Shown: piece after piece, positions 52,940-61,838 of the stretch
Numbering within the stretch: the first letter of the stretch is position 1
Layout: every line of letters begins with the position of its first letter
NCBI GenBank assembly: GCA_036804505.1
Contig: DAIRSI010000008.1
Coordinates: 61,871 to 125,870 of the forward strand
DNA from: Phocaeicola_A sp036804505
GTDB lineage: Bacteria > Bacteroidota > Bacteroidia > Bacteroidales > Bacteroidaceae
Length of the DNA: 64,000 nt
Direction of reading: 5' to 3'
Notes under the pieces: generated by a model
What the model saw: the letters and a program-made list of their open reading frames with translations, nothing else
The model's database searches: none
What the model was told of the DNA's origin: nothing
Position numbers and translations under genes: made by a program

Positions 52940-53992
52940 ATGAAAATACATTCTTTTTTTATTTTGATTATTGGAAGCATAATAGTTACATCCTGCAAAA
53001 ATAATCGGACTATATACCAAGATGAAACTCTTTTTTCTTGGAATGATTTTAAAGTTGAATTATTAAAAGGCAAAAATATTTCTTTCGATGAACCCATTAT
53101 GAAACCACTTCAAATAATGGTCATTGATACTTTATTGATAACAATTAACCAAGGGACGGAAAAACATTGTCATTTATTCAATTTAAAGACAAAGAAAAAA
53201 ATAGGTGAAAGGATTGCTATAGGTCAAGGACCAGATGAGATGCTTGTTCCCTCTTTTATTAGTTCAAATGATTCCATAAGGCTATATGATATGATGACAT
53301 CTTCTGTATATAGTTTCGGTGTATCGGAATTTGTTTCCAACATAGATGCGGTTCCATCGAGAAAATATAAACTAAATGAAACAAATTTTTTTAGTGAATT
53401 AGCTATGTTGAATGAAAAACTTATTGGCGTTTCATATCGTCCTGATTATCCATGTTATTTATTTGATGGAAATGGGCACAAAATTGGAAAAGGTTTTGGT
53501 TCATATCCCGCTGGGCCAGAAAAATATTCTAATGAAGAAATAATTAATGCATATCGAGCAATCTTAACCAGTAATCGTAAAAACAGAGTTGCGGTATGTC
53601 ATTTCTTTACAGATTTAATAGATGTTTATAATGAGAATGGTACTTTAATTAAACGTTTGTGCGGACCAGAGCATTTTTATACACGTTTCCATGAATATAA
53701 TGATGGGGAAAGAATTGGGAGTAAGCCCGATTCCAAATATTATCGAGATGCGTTTTATAGTCCGGTGTCCGTGGAAAAGGATTTTTTCGTTTTGTTCAAC
53801 GGTAAATTTGTAGATAAGGATGGATATAATATTTTAGCAAAAGATTTATTGGTATTTAGTTGGAACGGTATTCCCGAAATACATTATAAATTAGATCAAG
53901 GAGTTTCACGTATTGCAGTAGATTATAAAAGACATAGAATATACGGAATAAGCGACACTCCAGAATACCATATAGTTGAATTTTCTTATTAA
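52940..53992 (+). CDS. BF3164/TolB-like 6-bladed beta-propeller lipoprotein
   Basis: The 350-residue protein has a lipobox (SIIVTSCKN, Cys19) and repeats such as KKIGERIAIGQGPDEMLVPS followed by FISSNDSIRLYDMMTSSVYS, and PDYPCYLFDGNGHKIGKGFG. It is a diverged relative of the propeller at 49221 (shared GQGP..E signature). Base composition is clearly more AT-rich than the first copy. No catalytic motif. Confidence 0.82.
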   Translation: MKIHSFFILIIGSIIVTSCKNNRTIYQDETLFSWNDFKVELLKGKNISFDEPIMKPLQIMVIDTLLITINQGTEKHCHLFNLKTKKKIGERIAIGQGPDEMLVPSFISSNDSIRLYDMMTSSVYSFGVSEFVSNIDAVPSRKYKLNETNFFSELAMLNEKLIGVSYRPDYPCYLFDGNGHKIGKGFGSYPAGPEKYSNEEIINAYRAILTSNRKNRVAVCHFFTDLIDVYNENGTLIKRLCGPEHFYTRFHEYNDGERIGSKPDSKYYRDAFYSPVSVEKDFFVLFNGKFVDKDGYNILAKDLLVFSWNGIPEIHYKLDQGVSRIAVDYKRHRIYGISDTPEYHIVEFSY

Positions 53993-54034
53993 ATCTTATT
54001 CTTAAACTATATAAAACAAATTGGTAAAACATTA

Positions 54035-56005
54035 ATGAGAAAATCCAATAGAAGTATAATAGCTTGTTTCTTGCTTTGTGGATTACTGTCAATGCTATCC
54101 TGTTCTCGTAATGACCAGTTGGATTATGCATTAAAGAAGGCAGGAAAGAATAGAACGGAGCTGGAAAAGGTTTTGAAGCATTATGAAACAGACAGCTTGA
54201 AATACAAAGCTGCCTGTTTCCTCATTGAAAACATGCCTTTCTATTATTCTTTGGAAGGGAAGGAACTGGATAAATATTATACCTATTTCAAATGTTTTCC
54301 TTTTACCAAAAAGACGGCAGAAAAATTGAAAGATTCCATTGTCCATGCTGACGGGGAGTTTAATATATCATTATTAAGCAAAAGGCGTGATATTGAAAAT
54401 ATTGATTCTGCCTATCTGGTCAGGAATATTGATTTTGCTTTTAAGGTCTGGAAAGAACAGCCCTGGGGCAGGCATGTAAGTTTTTCCGATTTCTGTGAAT
54501 ACATCTTGCCATATAGAATAGGCGATGAGCCATTGAGTGAATGGAGAGAAACATTGTACAGGAGATTCAATCCTATGCTAGACGGTTTACGCGGATTGTA
54601 CATGGCCGATGATCCTAAGAATGTTGCTCAAGTTATTTTGGATTCTTTAAACAGATATCCGGTTCGTTTTACAGAGATTTTCCCTTCAGGTCCTCATCTG
54701 GGACCACAGGTAATTGATTTGCGTGATGGGACTTGCCGCGAGTTCACTGATATTATGATTTATATATTAAGGTCTCTGGGTGTTCCTGCCGGAAGTGATA
54801 TGGTCTTACTCAGAGGTGATCTTAATGCTGGTCATTCATGGAATTTTGTTTTGGATAAATATCGACATACTTATCTTTTTTCTCTCGTCCACGATTCAAG
54901 AAAAGTAGAGCCGGCCTTTAACTATATGGAACCTAAAGGGAAGGTGTATAGAAGGACATTCAGTGTCAATTTTGATATGCTTGATTCTTTCGGCGACAAG
55001 AGGGACGAGGTCTATCCTACATTTCAGGTTCCTATGATGCAAGACGTTACAAACGTTTATGCGGGGAAAAGAATGATAAGTCCTGTAATTCCGTCGATAC
55101 ATCTTCTGGAAAAAGCAAAAAAAGGAGATTTATATTATATTTGTATGGCAAACAAAATGAGCTGGAAGCCTGTAGGATGGGGATTTTATAAAAAAGAAGG
55201 TGTTGAAATCAGGAATGTGGAAGGTGGGGTCGTCTTCGTCCTGGCTTCCTACAAAAACGATGAGTTGATTGTAAAGTCAGATCCATTTTTTGTTGATTTC
55301 AAGTCCGGTGATATTCGTTACATCGTTCCGCATCAAGAATGTGAAAGGATTATCTTACTGCATAAATTCAATTTATATTATGAAAGATTAATCAAACGTG
55401 TGCTGAAAGGTGTTTTTGAAGGTTCAAATACGAAGGATTTTTCACATCCTGATACCTTATTTCAAATACAGGAAAAGCCTGTAAGATTATTTACCGAGAT
55501 ACTGTTGCCTTACAATTTGAAACGGTATCGTTATGTCCGTTATAAAGGAGCAAGAGAATCTTATTGTGACATTTCTGAAATTTCCTTTTTTGAACATTGG
55601 CAAAGTAAAAAGAAGCTGGAGGGTCTTCCTGTTGGCACTCCGGGATGTTTCCAACAAGACGGGTCACACGAATTCCGAAATGTTTTCGATGGGGATCCCT
55701 ATACATCATTTGATTATTATTTGCCTTATGGCGGATGGGCAGGCCTAGATCTAAGGAGACACAAACGAATAGGTAAAATCATTTACACTCCTCGCAGCCA
55801 ATATAATTTCATAAGGAAGGGAGATGTATATGAACTTTTTCATTTCAATAAAGGAGAATGGGTTTCGATAGGAAGAAAGACAGCGGAAAGTGATTCCATC
55901 GTATTCTTTGCACCCAGGGGAGGGCTATTGTATCTCAAAGACAGGACTCAGGGGCAAGATGAAAGGATTTTTGAATACATCAATGGCAAGCAGGTATTCC
56001 GATGA
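54035..56005 (+). CDS. Transglutaminase-like lipoprotein with C-terminal discoidin-like domain
   Basis: The 656-residue protein has a lipobox (LLSMLSCSRN, Cys about 23). The centre has a papain-like transglutaminase core with Cys234 in RDGTCREFTDIMIYILRSLG and His267 in NAGHSWNFVLDKY; an acidic residue about 20 positions later (LVHDSRK) completes the triad. The C-terminal part (about 540-656) looks like an F5/8 type C (discoidin) sugar-binding domain: NVFDGDPYTSFDYYLPYGG followed by WAGLDLRRHKRIGKIIYTPR. It could cleave or crosslink peptides at the cell surface. Its last codon overlaps the signal peptidase start (ATGA). Confidence 0.78.
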   Translation: MRKSNRSIIACFLLCGLLSMLSCSRNDQLDYALKKAGKNRTELEKVLKHYETDSLKYKAACFLIENMPFYYSLEGKELDKYYTYFKCFPFTKKTAEKLKDSIVHADGEFNISLLSKRRDIENIDSAYLVRNIDFAFKVWKEQPWGRHVSFSDFCEYILPYRIGDEPLSEWRETLYRRFNPMLDGLRGLYMADDPKNVAQVILDSLNRYPVRFTEIFPSGPHLGPQVIDLRDGTCREFTDIMIYILRSLGVPAGSDMVLLRGDLNAGHSWNFVLDKYRHTYLFSLVHDSRKVEPAFNYMEPKGKVYRRTFSVNFDMLDSFGDKRDEVYPTFQVPMMQDVTNVYAGKRMISPVIPSIHLLEKAKKGDLYYICMANKMSWKPVGWGFYKKEGVEIRNVEGGVVFVLASYKNDELIVKSDPFFVDFKSGDIRYIVPHQECERIILLHKFNLYYERLIKRVLKGVFEGSNTKDFSHPDTLFQIQEKPVRLFTEILLPYNLKRYRYVRYKGARESYCDISEISFFEHWQSKKKLEGLPVGTPGCFQQDGSHEFRNVFDGDPYTSFDYYLPYGGWAGLDLRRHKRIGKIIYTPRSQYNFIRKGDVYELFHFNKGEWVSIGRKTAESDSIVFFAPRGGLLYLKDRTQGQDERIFEYINGKQVFR

Positions 56006-56907
56006 GAAAAGAGTCTTACATTACTGGAAAGAAAATTATCAAGGTCGTTTTCATGGGCATAACGGGCTCTTTTTTATGCATGATCTTGTATCTGGTTTTG
56101 CAGGTTTTTTTTGTCTCTTCTTTTAAAATACCATCGGACTCCATGAGACCGGCCCTCGAACCTGGGGATTGTATTCTTATTAACAAGCTGGCAACAGGTT
56201 CACGTTTATTCAATATCAATGCTGCATTTGAACATCGTCCGCTCCATATTTACAGGATGCCGGGATATTCGGGATTTCATAGGAATGATATACTGGTTTT
56301 TAATTTTCCTTATCCCGAGCGTTGGGACAGCATAGGATTCAATGTGATGCTTTATTATGTAAAACGTTGCATAGCGTTGCCCGGCGATACATTAGTCATA
56401 CGAAATGCCCGTTACAAGGTTAATGGATGCAACGGATCTTTGGGAAATGTGTCATCTCAAAATGATCTTGCTAAATTCCTCCGATCTGAAGATGGAGTCA
56501 AAGAAATGATTCGCAGACAATCTTACTATACTTATCCCGGTGATTCTTTATTAAATTGGAATATTTCCAACATGGGTCCCCTTTATCTTCCGAAAAAGAA
56601 AGATCGGATTAAAATCGATAATAGAAATGTCTTGCTTTATGGAAAACTCATTGAATGGGAGCAACGTAAGAAATTGTTCCAAAAGGGAAATTCTTATTAT
56701 TTGGGTAAGGAAAAGATAATAGAGTATGTCTTCACCAAGGACTATTATTTTGTAGCCGGCGATAATTGTTTTAATTCCCAGGATTCTCGTTATTGGGGCT
56801 TGTTGCCCGAAGAATATATTGCAGGAAAAGCTTCTATAATCTGGAAATCTAAGGAAGGTTATTCTGACAAATGGAGATGGAACAGATGCATGAGAAGAGT
56901 AAGATAA
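56002..56907 (+). CDS. lepB: Signal peptidase I (S26A), locus-specific
   Basis: The 301-residue membrane protein has one N-terminal helix (MGITGSFLCMILYLVLQVFF, residues 18-37), catalytic Ser47 in FKIPSDSMRPALEPGD, catalytic Lys121 in YYVKRCIALPGDTLV and the final box AGDNCFNSQDSRYWGLLPEE. The wide Ser-Lys spacing is usual in Bacteroidetes. A second signal peptidase inside an NVEALA/lipoprotein operon suggests a role in processing these peptides. Start overlaps the upstream stop by 4 bases; the next gene starts inside its 3' end. Confidence 0.92.
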   Translation: MRKESYITGKKIIKVVFMGITGSFLCMILYLVLQVFFVSSFKIPSDSMRPALEPGDCILINKLATGSRLFNINAAFEHRPLHIYRMPGYSGFHRNDILVFNFPYPERWDSIGFNVMLYYVKRCIALPGDTLVIRNARYKVNGCNGSLGNVSSQNDLAKFLRSEDGVKEMIRRQSYYTYPGDSLLNWNISNMGPLYLPKKKDRIKIDNRNVLLYGKLIEWEQRKKLFQKGNSYYLGKEKIIEYVFTKDYYFVAGDNCFNSQDSRYWGLLPEEYIAGKASIIWKSKEGYSDKWRWNRCMRRVR

Positions 56908-58238
56908 GGGTATTTACCTTTGCATTGATAGCTTGTGGAGCCTATCAGGCTGTTCTGGCCATGCTGCAACTCTATGGATTCGAACAGTCGCGCCATAATC
57001 TGTATGCTTTCACGGGGACGTTTCTCAATCCGGGACCGTTCTGCGGATACATCGCTTTCATTCTGCCGCTGGCCTTGGACGAATGGCTGGAATGGAGAGG
57101 ACGGACCCTGCTTGTGGAGAAAGCAGTGGGTTTTTTGTTTGCTGCGGTCTGCCTGCTGTTCATTATGCTGCTTCCCGCTGGGATGAGTCGCGCGGCATGG
57201 GTGTCGGCATCGGTATCGTCACTCTTTGTGCTGGGCAAGCGATACCCTGGAAAGATGAGCCGGCCATTGCTGTTGGGGGCAATGGCTGCAGTAGTGGGAG
57301 CCGTTCTCCTTGTGGCATCGGTGCTGTTGTTTCATTTCAAGGAGGATTCGGCAAAGGGGCGGTTGCTGGTGTGGAAGATAACTGCCGGTATGATTGCCGA
57401 ACGGCCTCTGACGGGCTACGGCACGGCAAGTTTCTCTTCCAAGTATATGGATGCCCAGGAGGCTTACTTCCACAATCATCCCCATGCTCCGGAATGGGAG
57501 GCAAGAGTGGCGGAGACGCCAGAATATGCTTTCAATGATTATCTGCAGCTGGCTTGCGGGAGAGGACTCCCCGCGCTGGTACTTGCCCTTGCACTTCCGG
57601 TCCTTTGTTATTGCCATGCCCGGCGGATGCAGAGGTGGGGCGTTTGTGGCGCCTGGATATCTTTGGGCATTTTTGCACTGGCATCCTATCCGCTGGAAGT
57701 TCCTCTGTTTGTGGTGTCGGTGGGATTGCTCGGCGGTGCATCCCTCGTCGGTACTTGCATACGGAAAAGGGATGTCTTTCTGCGTACAGGTTTGTTCCTG
57801 CTGTTGATTGCGGCTTGTGCGTTCCGGTACGACCCGGTTGACCATTGGCAGGAAGCCAATGCCTTGTTCAACAAGGGCCTGATGCTGAACCGCGAAGGAC
57901 GGTACGAGGAATCCAACCGCATAATGGAGCAGACACTTGGCATCAGTGGTGATGCCATGATTCTGAATGTGAAGGGGCGCAACTATCAGGCCATGAAGCG
58001 TTACAAGGAAGCCGAGCAGTGTTTCCGGCGAGCGATAGACCGCCGTCCCAACCGTTTATACCCGCACTATCTGCTAGTCAGGCTTTACCGTGAGAAAAAC
58101 TATTTTCATCCTCGGGCTGCAAGAAAGGAGGCAGAAATTGTATTGCATAAAGACCCTAAAGTGATGTCGCCGGCAGTGATAGAGATGAGGCGGGAGGTTC
58201 TTTGCCCTGTGTTCCTGTCACCACAATCTGTTTATTAA
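56886..58238 (+). CDS. O-antigen ligase-like membrane protein with C-terminal TPR
   Basis: The protein (450 residues from the ATG at 56886, 455 from 56871) has about ten membrane segments and the Wzy_C/ligase signature: AFTGTFLNPGPFCGYIAFIL, AGMSRAAWVSASVSSLFVLG and, near residue 190, YFHNHPHAPEWEARVAETPE followed by YAFNDYLQLACGRGL. A TPR tail follows (LMLNREGRYEESNRIMEQTL). Ligases of this family join glycans to lipid or protein. It overlaps lepB by 22 bases. It is visibly GC-richer than the genes upstream, so it may have a separate origin. Acceptor unknown. Confidence 0.85.
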   Translation: MHEKSKIRVFTFALIACGAYQAVLAMLQLYGFEQSRHNLYAFTGTFLNPGPFCGYIAFILPLALDEWLEWRGRTLLVEKAVGFLFAAVCLLFIMLLPAGMSRAAWVSASVSSLFVLGKRYPGKMSRPLLLGAMAAVVGAVLLVASVLLFHFKEDSAKGRLLVWKITAGMIAERPLTGYGTASFSSKYMDAQEAYFHNHPHAPEWEARVAETPEYAFNDYLQLACGRGLPALVLALALPVLCYCHARRMQRWGVCGAWISLGIFALASYPLEVPLFVVSVGLLGGASLVGTCIRKRDVFLRTGLFLLLIAACAFRYDPVDHWQEANALFNKGLMLNREGRYEESNRIMEQTLGISGDAMILNVKGRNYQAMKRYKEAEQCFRRAIDRRPNRLYPHYLLVRLYREKNYFHPRAARKEAEIVLHKDPKVMSPAVIEMRREVLCPVFLSPQSVY

Positions 58239-58304
58239 TAGAAGATTGTGCGAGTAAAAGCTGATATCCCACCATCTTCGCCGATTTCAGTTTGTAACCC
58301 GGGA
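58233..58304 (-). pseudogene. Remnant of a second copy of the membrane regulator's C-terminus
   Basis: 58255-58304 matches 50321-50370 at 48 of 50 bases. On the minus strand it reads PGYKLKSAKMVGYQLL, against PGYELKSEKMVGYQLL in the regulator at 50288. The match stops abruptly on both sides and no upstream part of the gene remains. Confidence 0.75.
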
Positions 58305-58380
58305 AGAGAATTAAACTAGAGTAACATGGCATTCTAATCTATGACTCGTTACATGAAAACAATGTTTTAACACAACAATC

Positions 58381-58411
58381 TTGATTCTTCGCCAAATTCT
58401 TGGTAAATTTG
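58381..58411 (+). promoter_or_regulatory. Promoter of the AAA-ATPase/subtilase pair
   Basis: TTGA (58381-58384) and TAAATTTG (58404-58411) are separated by 19 bases, a good Bacteroides-type promoter. It lies 71 bases before the ATG at 58482. Confidence 0.65.
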
Positions 58412-58481
58412 CATTGCATATAGTATATATATGTTGTGGAGACATTTTTGATAATGATCAACAAAATATTGAATTGAAAGA

Positions 58482-59438
58482 ATGATTAAGACAGACCAAA
58501 TAGTATCTCTTATTCGTAGCCATATGAATAATGATGACGCCCAATTCAGAAAGATTGCCTTGCAGATCTCAGCATCAGAGGCAAGGGCAGGTCATAGCGT
58601 TGTTGCTGCAAGCATTCATGAAGCAGTAAACACTCCTATACGACTTAACACTTTCAAGTTAAAGGCCATCAATGCTGACATGGCTGATTTATTACTAATT
58701 GCCGACAAACGTTACCTGCTTAAGGATTTAGTGGTAGCCGACAGTATTATGCAGAAGGTTAATCGTGTCTTGCAGGAGTATCTTGAGCAGGACAAGTTGC
58801 ACAAGTATAATTTGGAGAATAGAAGGAAATTGCTGTTATATGGTGAATCTGGTACTGGTAAAACAATGACCGCCGAAGTATTAGCTCAGGAACTTAATTT
58901 GCCTTTTATTATAGTAAGGACCGAAAAGGTTGTTACAAAATTTTTGGGTGAGACAGGACTTAAACTTGGAAGAATTTTTGATGCTATTTCACAGATGCCA
59001 GGTGTCTATCTTTTTGACGAATTTGATGCAATAGGTTCTCAAAGAGGTATGGAAAACGAAGTTGGAGAACAACGAAGGATTCTGAACACCTTCCTTCAAT
59101 TATTGGAAAGAGATTGTTCCAGCAGTATTATAATTGCTGCAACTAATAATATCGAAGCTTTAGATAAGGCATTGTATCGAAGATTTGACGATGCCATTGA
59201 ATACAAACTACCTGAACGTGCGGAAATTTTGCGTATCTTAAAAGAAGCCTTATGTATGAGCTATGAGGTAGATATATATTCCTTGTGCGATCATTTTATC
59301 GGCTTGAACCATGCTGAGATAAAGATTATTTGTGCTGATGCGATGAAAGAAAGTCTTTTGAATGATAAGATTATCACAAACAATATGATAACGGAATTAA
59401 TTAATCAACGAAAGATGTCTCACGTTCAGGTGGGCTAA
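58482..59438 (+). CDS. ietA: AAA ATPase of an IetAS-like defence pair
   Basis: The 318-residue protein has a helical N-terminal part (1-110) and one classic AAA module: Walker A GESGTGKT (121-128), Walker B VYLFDEFDA (175-183), sensor ATN (220-222), arginine fingers in LYRRFDDAI (233-234) and a short lid. It resembles the ATPase that, with a subtilisin-like protease, forms the IetAS anti-phage system. It would unfold or sense a target and control the protease. Cytoplasmic; no membrane segment. Its stop is 9 bp before the protease start, with a dedicated promoter upstream. Assignment rests on architecture. Confidence 0.8.
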   Translation: MIKTDQIVSLIRSHMNNDDAQFRKIALQISASEARAGHSVVAASIHEAVNTPIRLNTFKLKAINADMADLLLIADKRYLLKDLVVADSIMQKVNRVLQEYLEQDKLHKYNLENRRKLLLYGESGTGKTMTAEVLAQELNLPFIIVRTEKVVTKFLGETGLKLGRIFDAISQMPGVYLFDEFDAIGSQRGMENEVGEQRRILNTFLQLLERDCSSSIIIAATNNIEALDKALYRRFDDAIEYKLPERAEILRILKEALCMSYEVDIYSLCDHFIGLNHAEIKIICADAMKESLLNDKIITNNMITELINQRKMSHVQVG

Positions 59439-59447
59439 CGAAAGTTT

Positions 59448-61838
59448 ATGGCAAAAGAACATATCTATTTGGGCAAGGATTTTGTAGAAACCATTAGCTT
59501 TACACCCAAAACTCATAATATTCAAGGAGAGTCTTACCCTACAAGAAATGTCAGAGAACATGCTACTTGGTTGAGAGAAACGTATGCTGTTAGCATTGCA
59601 TCTGCTGAAGAAAAAATTAGTGAGCGAAAGAATGCAAATCTACCTTCGTCTAATGGTGTATATTTGGATATTAACCTTAAAGGTAACAAGTTACCTTTGG
59701 ACAAGTTAGATAATAGTGGTGTCCATTTGTTAACGGTTGGAGAAAAACAAGGTGACATTACAAAGGCTACCATATTTTTGCCTCTTAAAAATAAAAAATG
59801 GCTCGATAGAAAGCTTGATCAATACGAAAAACCAGTAGGGAATGACGAAAAGCCAGCAAATATATATCTTGTTAATCCTATTGAGACAGTTGTAAGGTCT
59901 GAGGCAAAATCATTGTTTACTATTAAGGAAGAATACGATGCATTGCAGGATAATGTACCTAGACTGTTTGAAATATGGGTGGATGAGATAGATCAAGATA
60001 AATTACAAGAAATCCGTTGTAAAATGGATATCTTAGAACTATTTGTTGTTGGTGATAATATGATTACATTTGAAAGTGTAACTGTTTTTCTTGTGCGAGC
60101 GTTGAAAGAATCAATAGATGATATTCCTTATTCTTTAGATGTAGTTGAAGCTATCAAGTTGTACCATAACCCTGCAGCAATGATAGATAGAGATGAAGAC
60201 CAACGTGATTGGACTCAGCTAATAACAGACTATGTGTCAGTTAATTTGGGTGAAGATCCTGTGATTGTAGGATTGCTAGATAAAGGTGTGAATAATGAGC
60301 ATGCCCTTCTTAAACCATTTTTACCAGACAGCAGAAGAGCTTCTGTAGTTGATGGTGTTGGTGTTGGTCACGAAGGTTCACATGGTACAGGTATGGCTGG
60401 TTTGATAGAATATGGAGATTTATCACACTATCAAACAGGTAGGGCACCTCTTGAAATTAATCATGCTTTGGCCTCTATTAAATTAGTATCTGATGTTTAT
60501 GATAATAAGCCTTCCTTATATGGCCTTTTGACGAAAAAGGCAATTAATATTTCTGACAGTATGGGAGTGAAGATTATTTGTATGGCAGTAACAGAGAATG
60601 AAGAGATAAATAATGGTACTCCTACCTCGTGGTCAGCTACAATAGACAATGCTTTGTACAACTGTGGAGCGTGTGACCACTTGATGTTGATATCTGCAGG
60701 GAATACGGATGTAAATACAATTGATGAGCAAAATTATATAGATTCTCTCGCACTGTCTTCTATTCAGTCGCCAGCTCAAGCTCTGAATGCTATTGCAGTA
60801 GGAGCATATACAGAGTTTTCTATCTGTAAAAGAAAAGGATGGACAGCAATTGCTCCTCCTCAAGGAATGTCTCCTATGACACGAACTTCTGTACTTTGGA
60901 AAGGTAAGAATTCGAAACCTGATATTGTAATGGAAGGTGGAAATGCTGCTCATCATAAAATACTAGGCAATGCAGATTCTGCAGATATGTCCCCAATTTC
61001 TTCCAATCACGAGATACCACAGAGACCATTACAACCTTTTAATATGACGAGTGCAGCAACGGCATTGGCTGCAAGGTTAGCAGCACGTGTTAAAACGGCT
61101 AATCCAAATTTATCAATGCTTTCTGTGAGAGCTTTAATAGTTCATTCGGCGACTTGGACTGAGCCAATGAAGAACCTTGGCAATAATCCGACAAAAATCA
61201 TGGAATATTGTGGTTATGGAGTTCCACAGGAGCAAAAGGCATTAGCGAGCGAAGCAACAAATGCTACTTTCATTTTTGAGAACGAGATAGTACCTTATGA
61301 TGAAAACGGTAATTACAAGGAAATGCATTTTTATGATTTACCTTGGCCAAAGGCTTTACTACAGGAAATGGATGGAGAGAATGTAAAGATGAGAATTACG
61401 CTATCTTATTACATCGAACCATCACCTGGCTTTAAGTCTACATACAATAAGTATCGCTATGCTTCTTCTGCATTGACTTTTGATGTTAAAACTTCTATAG
61501 AAACTCGACAGCAGTTTATCGCACGAAACAATGCAAAACAACAGGTTGCAGAAAAAAGCAACAATGATTCTAACCGTTGGCATATCGGAATGACAAGAAG
61601 ATCTGTTGGGACTGTTCAATCAGATTGGTTTGAGTGTTCAGCTCGTGAGTTGGCTGATTGCAATCAAATTGGTGTTTTTCCAGGAAATGGATGGTGGAAG
61701 AATCGAAAGGTTTCTAGCGTGGATAATAGAATAAAATATTCACTAGTCGTTAGCATCGAATCTGCGGAAACAGAAATATATGATGAAATTGCGGCTCTGA
61801 TACAGAATAGAATTTCAATTGCAACAAATTATCGTTAA
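59448..61838 (+). CDS. ietS: Subtilisin-like S8 peptidase of an IetAS-like defence pair
   Basis: The 796-residue protein has no signal peptide, unlike most subtilases, so it acts in the cytoplasm. Residues 1 to about 260 are a non-catalytic N-terminal region. The S8 domain has Asp278 in VGLLDKGVNNEH, His312 in GSHGTGMAGL, the oxyanion Asn in LISAGNTDV and nucleophile Ser535 in NMTSAATALAARLAA (MTSAA in place of the usual GTSMA). A C-terminal beta-rich part (about 600-796) follows. Paired with the AAA ATPase directly upstream it matches IetS. Both genes are AT-rich compared with the flanking ligase gene, consistent with transfer. Confidence 0.8.
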   Translation: MAKEHIYLGKDFVETISFTPKTHNIQGESYPTRNVREHATWLRETYAVSIASAEEKISERKNANLPSSNGVYLDINLKGNKLPLDKLDNSGVHLLTVGEKQGDITKATIFLPLKNKKWLDRKLDQYEKPVGNDEKPANIYLVNPIETVVRSEAKSLFTIKEEYDALQDNVPRLFEIWVDEIDQDKLQEIRCKMDILELFVVGDNMITFESVTVFLVRALKESIDDIPYSLDVVEAIKLYHNPAAMIDRDEDQRDWTQLITDYVSVNLGEDPVIVGLLDKGVNNEHALLKPFLPDSRRASVVDGVGVGHEGSHGTGMAGLIEYGDLSHYQTGRAPLEINHALASIKLVSDVYDNKPSLYGLLTKKAINISDSMGVKIICMAVTENEEINNGTPTSWSATIDNALYNCGACDHLMLISAGNTDVNTIDEQNYIDSLALSSIQSPAQALNAIAVGAYTEFSICKRKGWTAIAPPQGMSPMTRTSVLWKGKNSKPDIVMEGGNAAHHKILGNADSADMSPISSNHEIPQRPLQPFNMTSAATALAARLAARVKTANPNLSMLSVRALIVHSATWTEPMKNLGNNPTKIMEYCGYGVPQEQKALASEATNATFIFENEIVPYDENGNYKEMHFYDLPWPKALLQEMDGENVKMRITLSYYIEPSPGFKSTYNKYRYASSALTFDVKTSIETRQQFIARNNAKQQVAEKSNNDSNRWHIGMTRRSVGTVQSDWFECSARELADCNQIGVFPGNGWWKNRKVSSVDNRIKYSLVVSIESAETEIYDEIAALIQNRISIATNYR

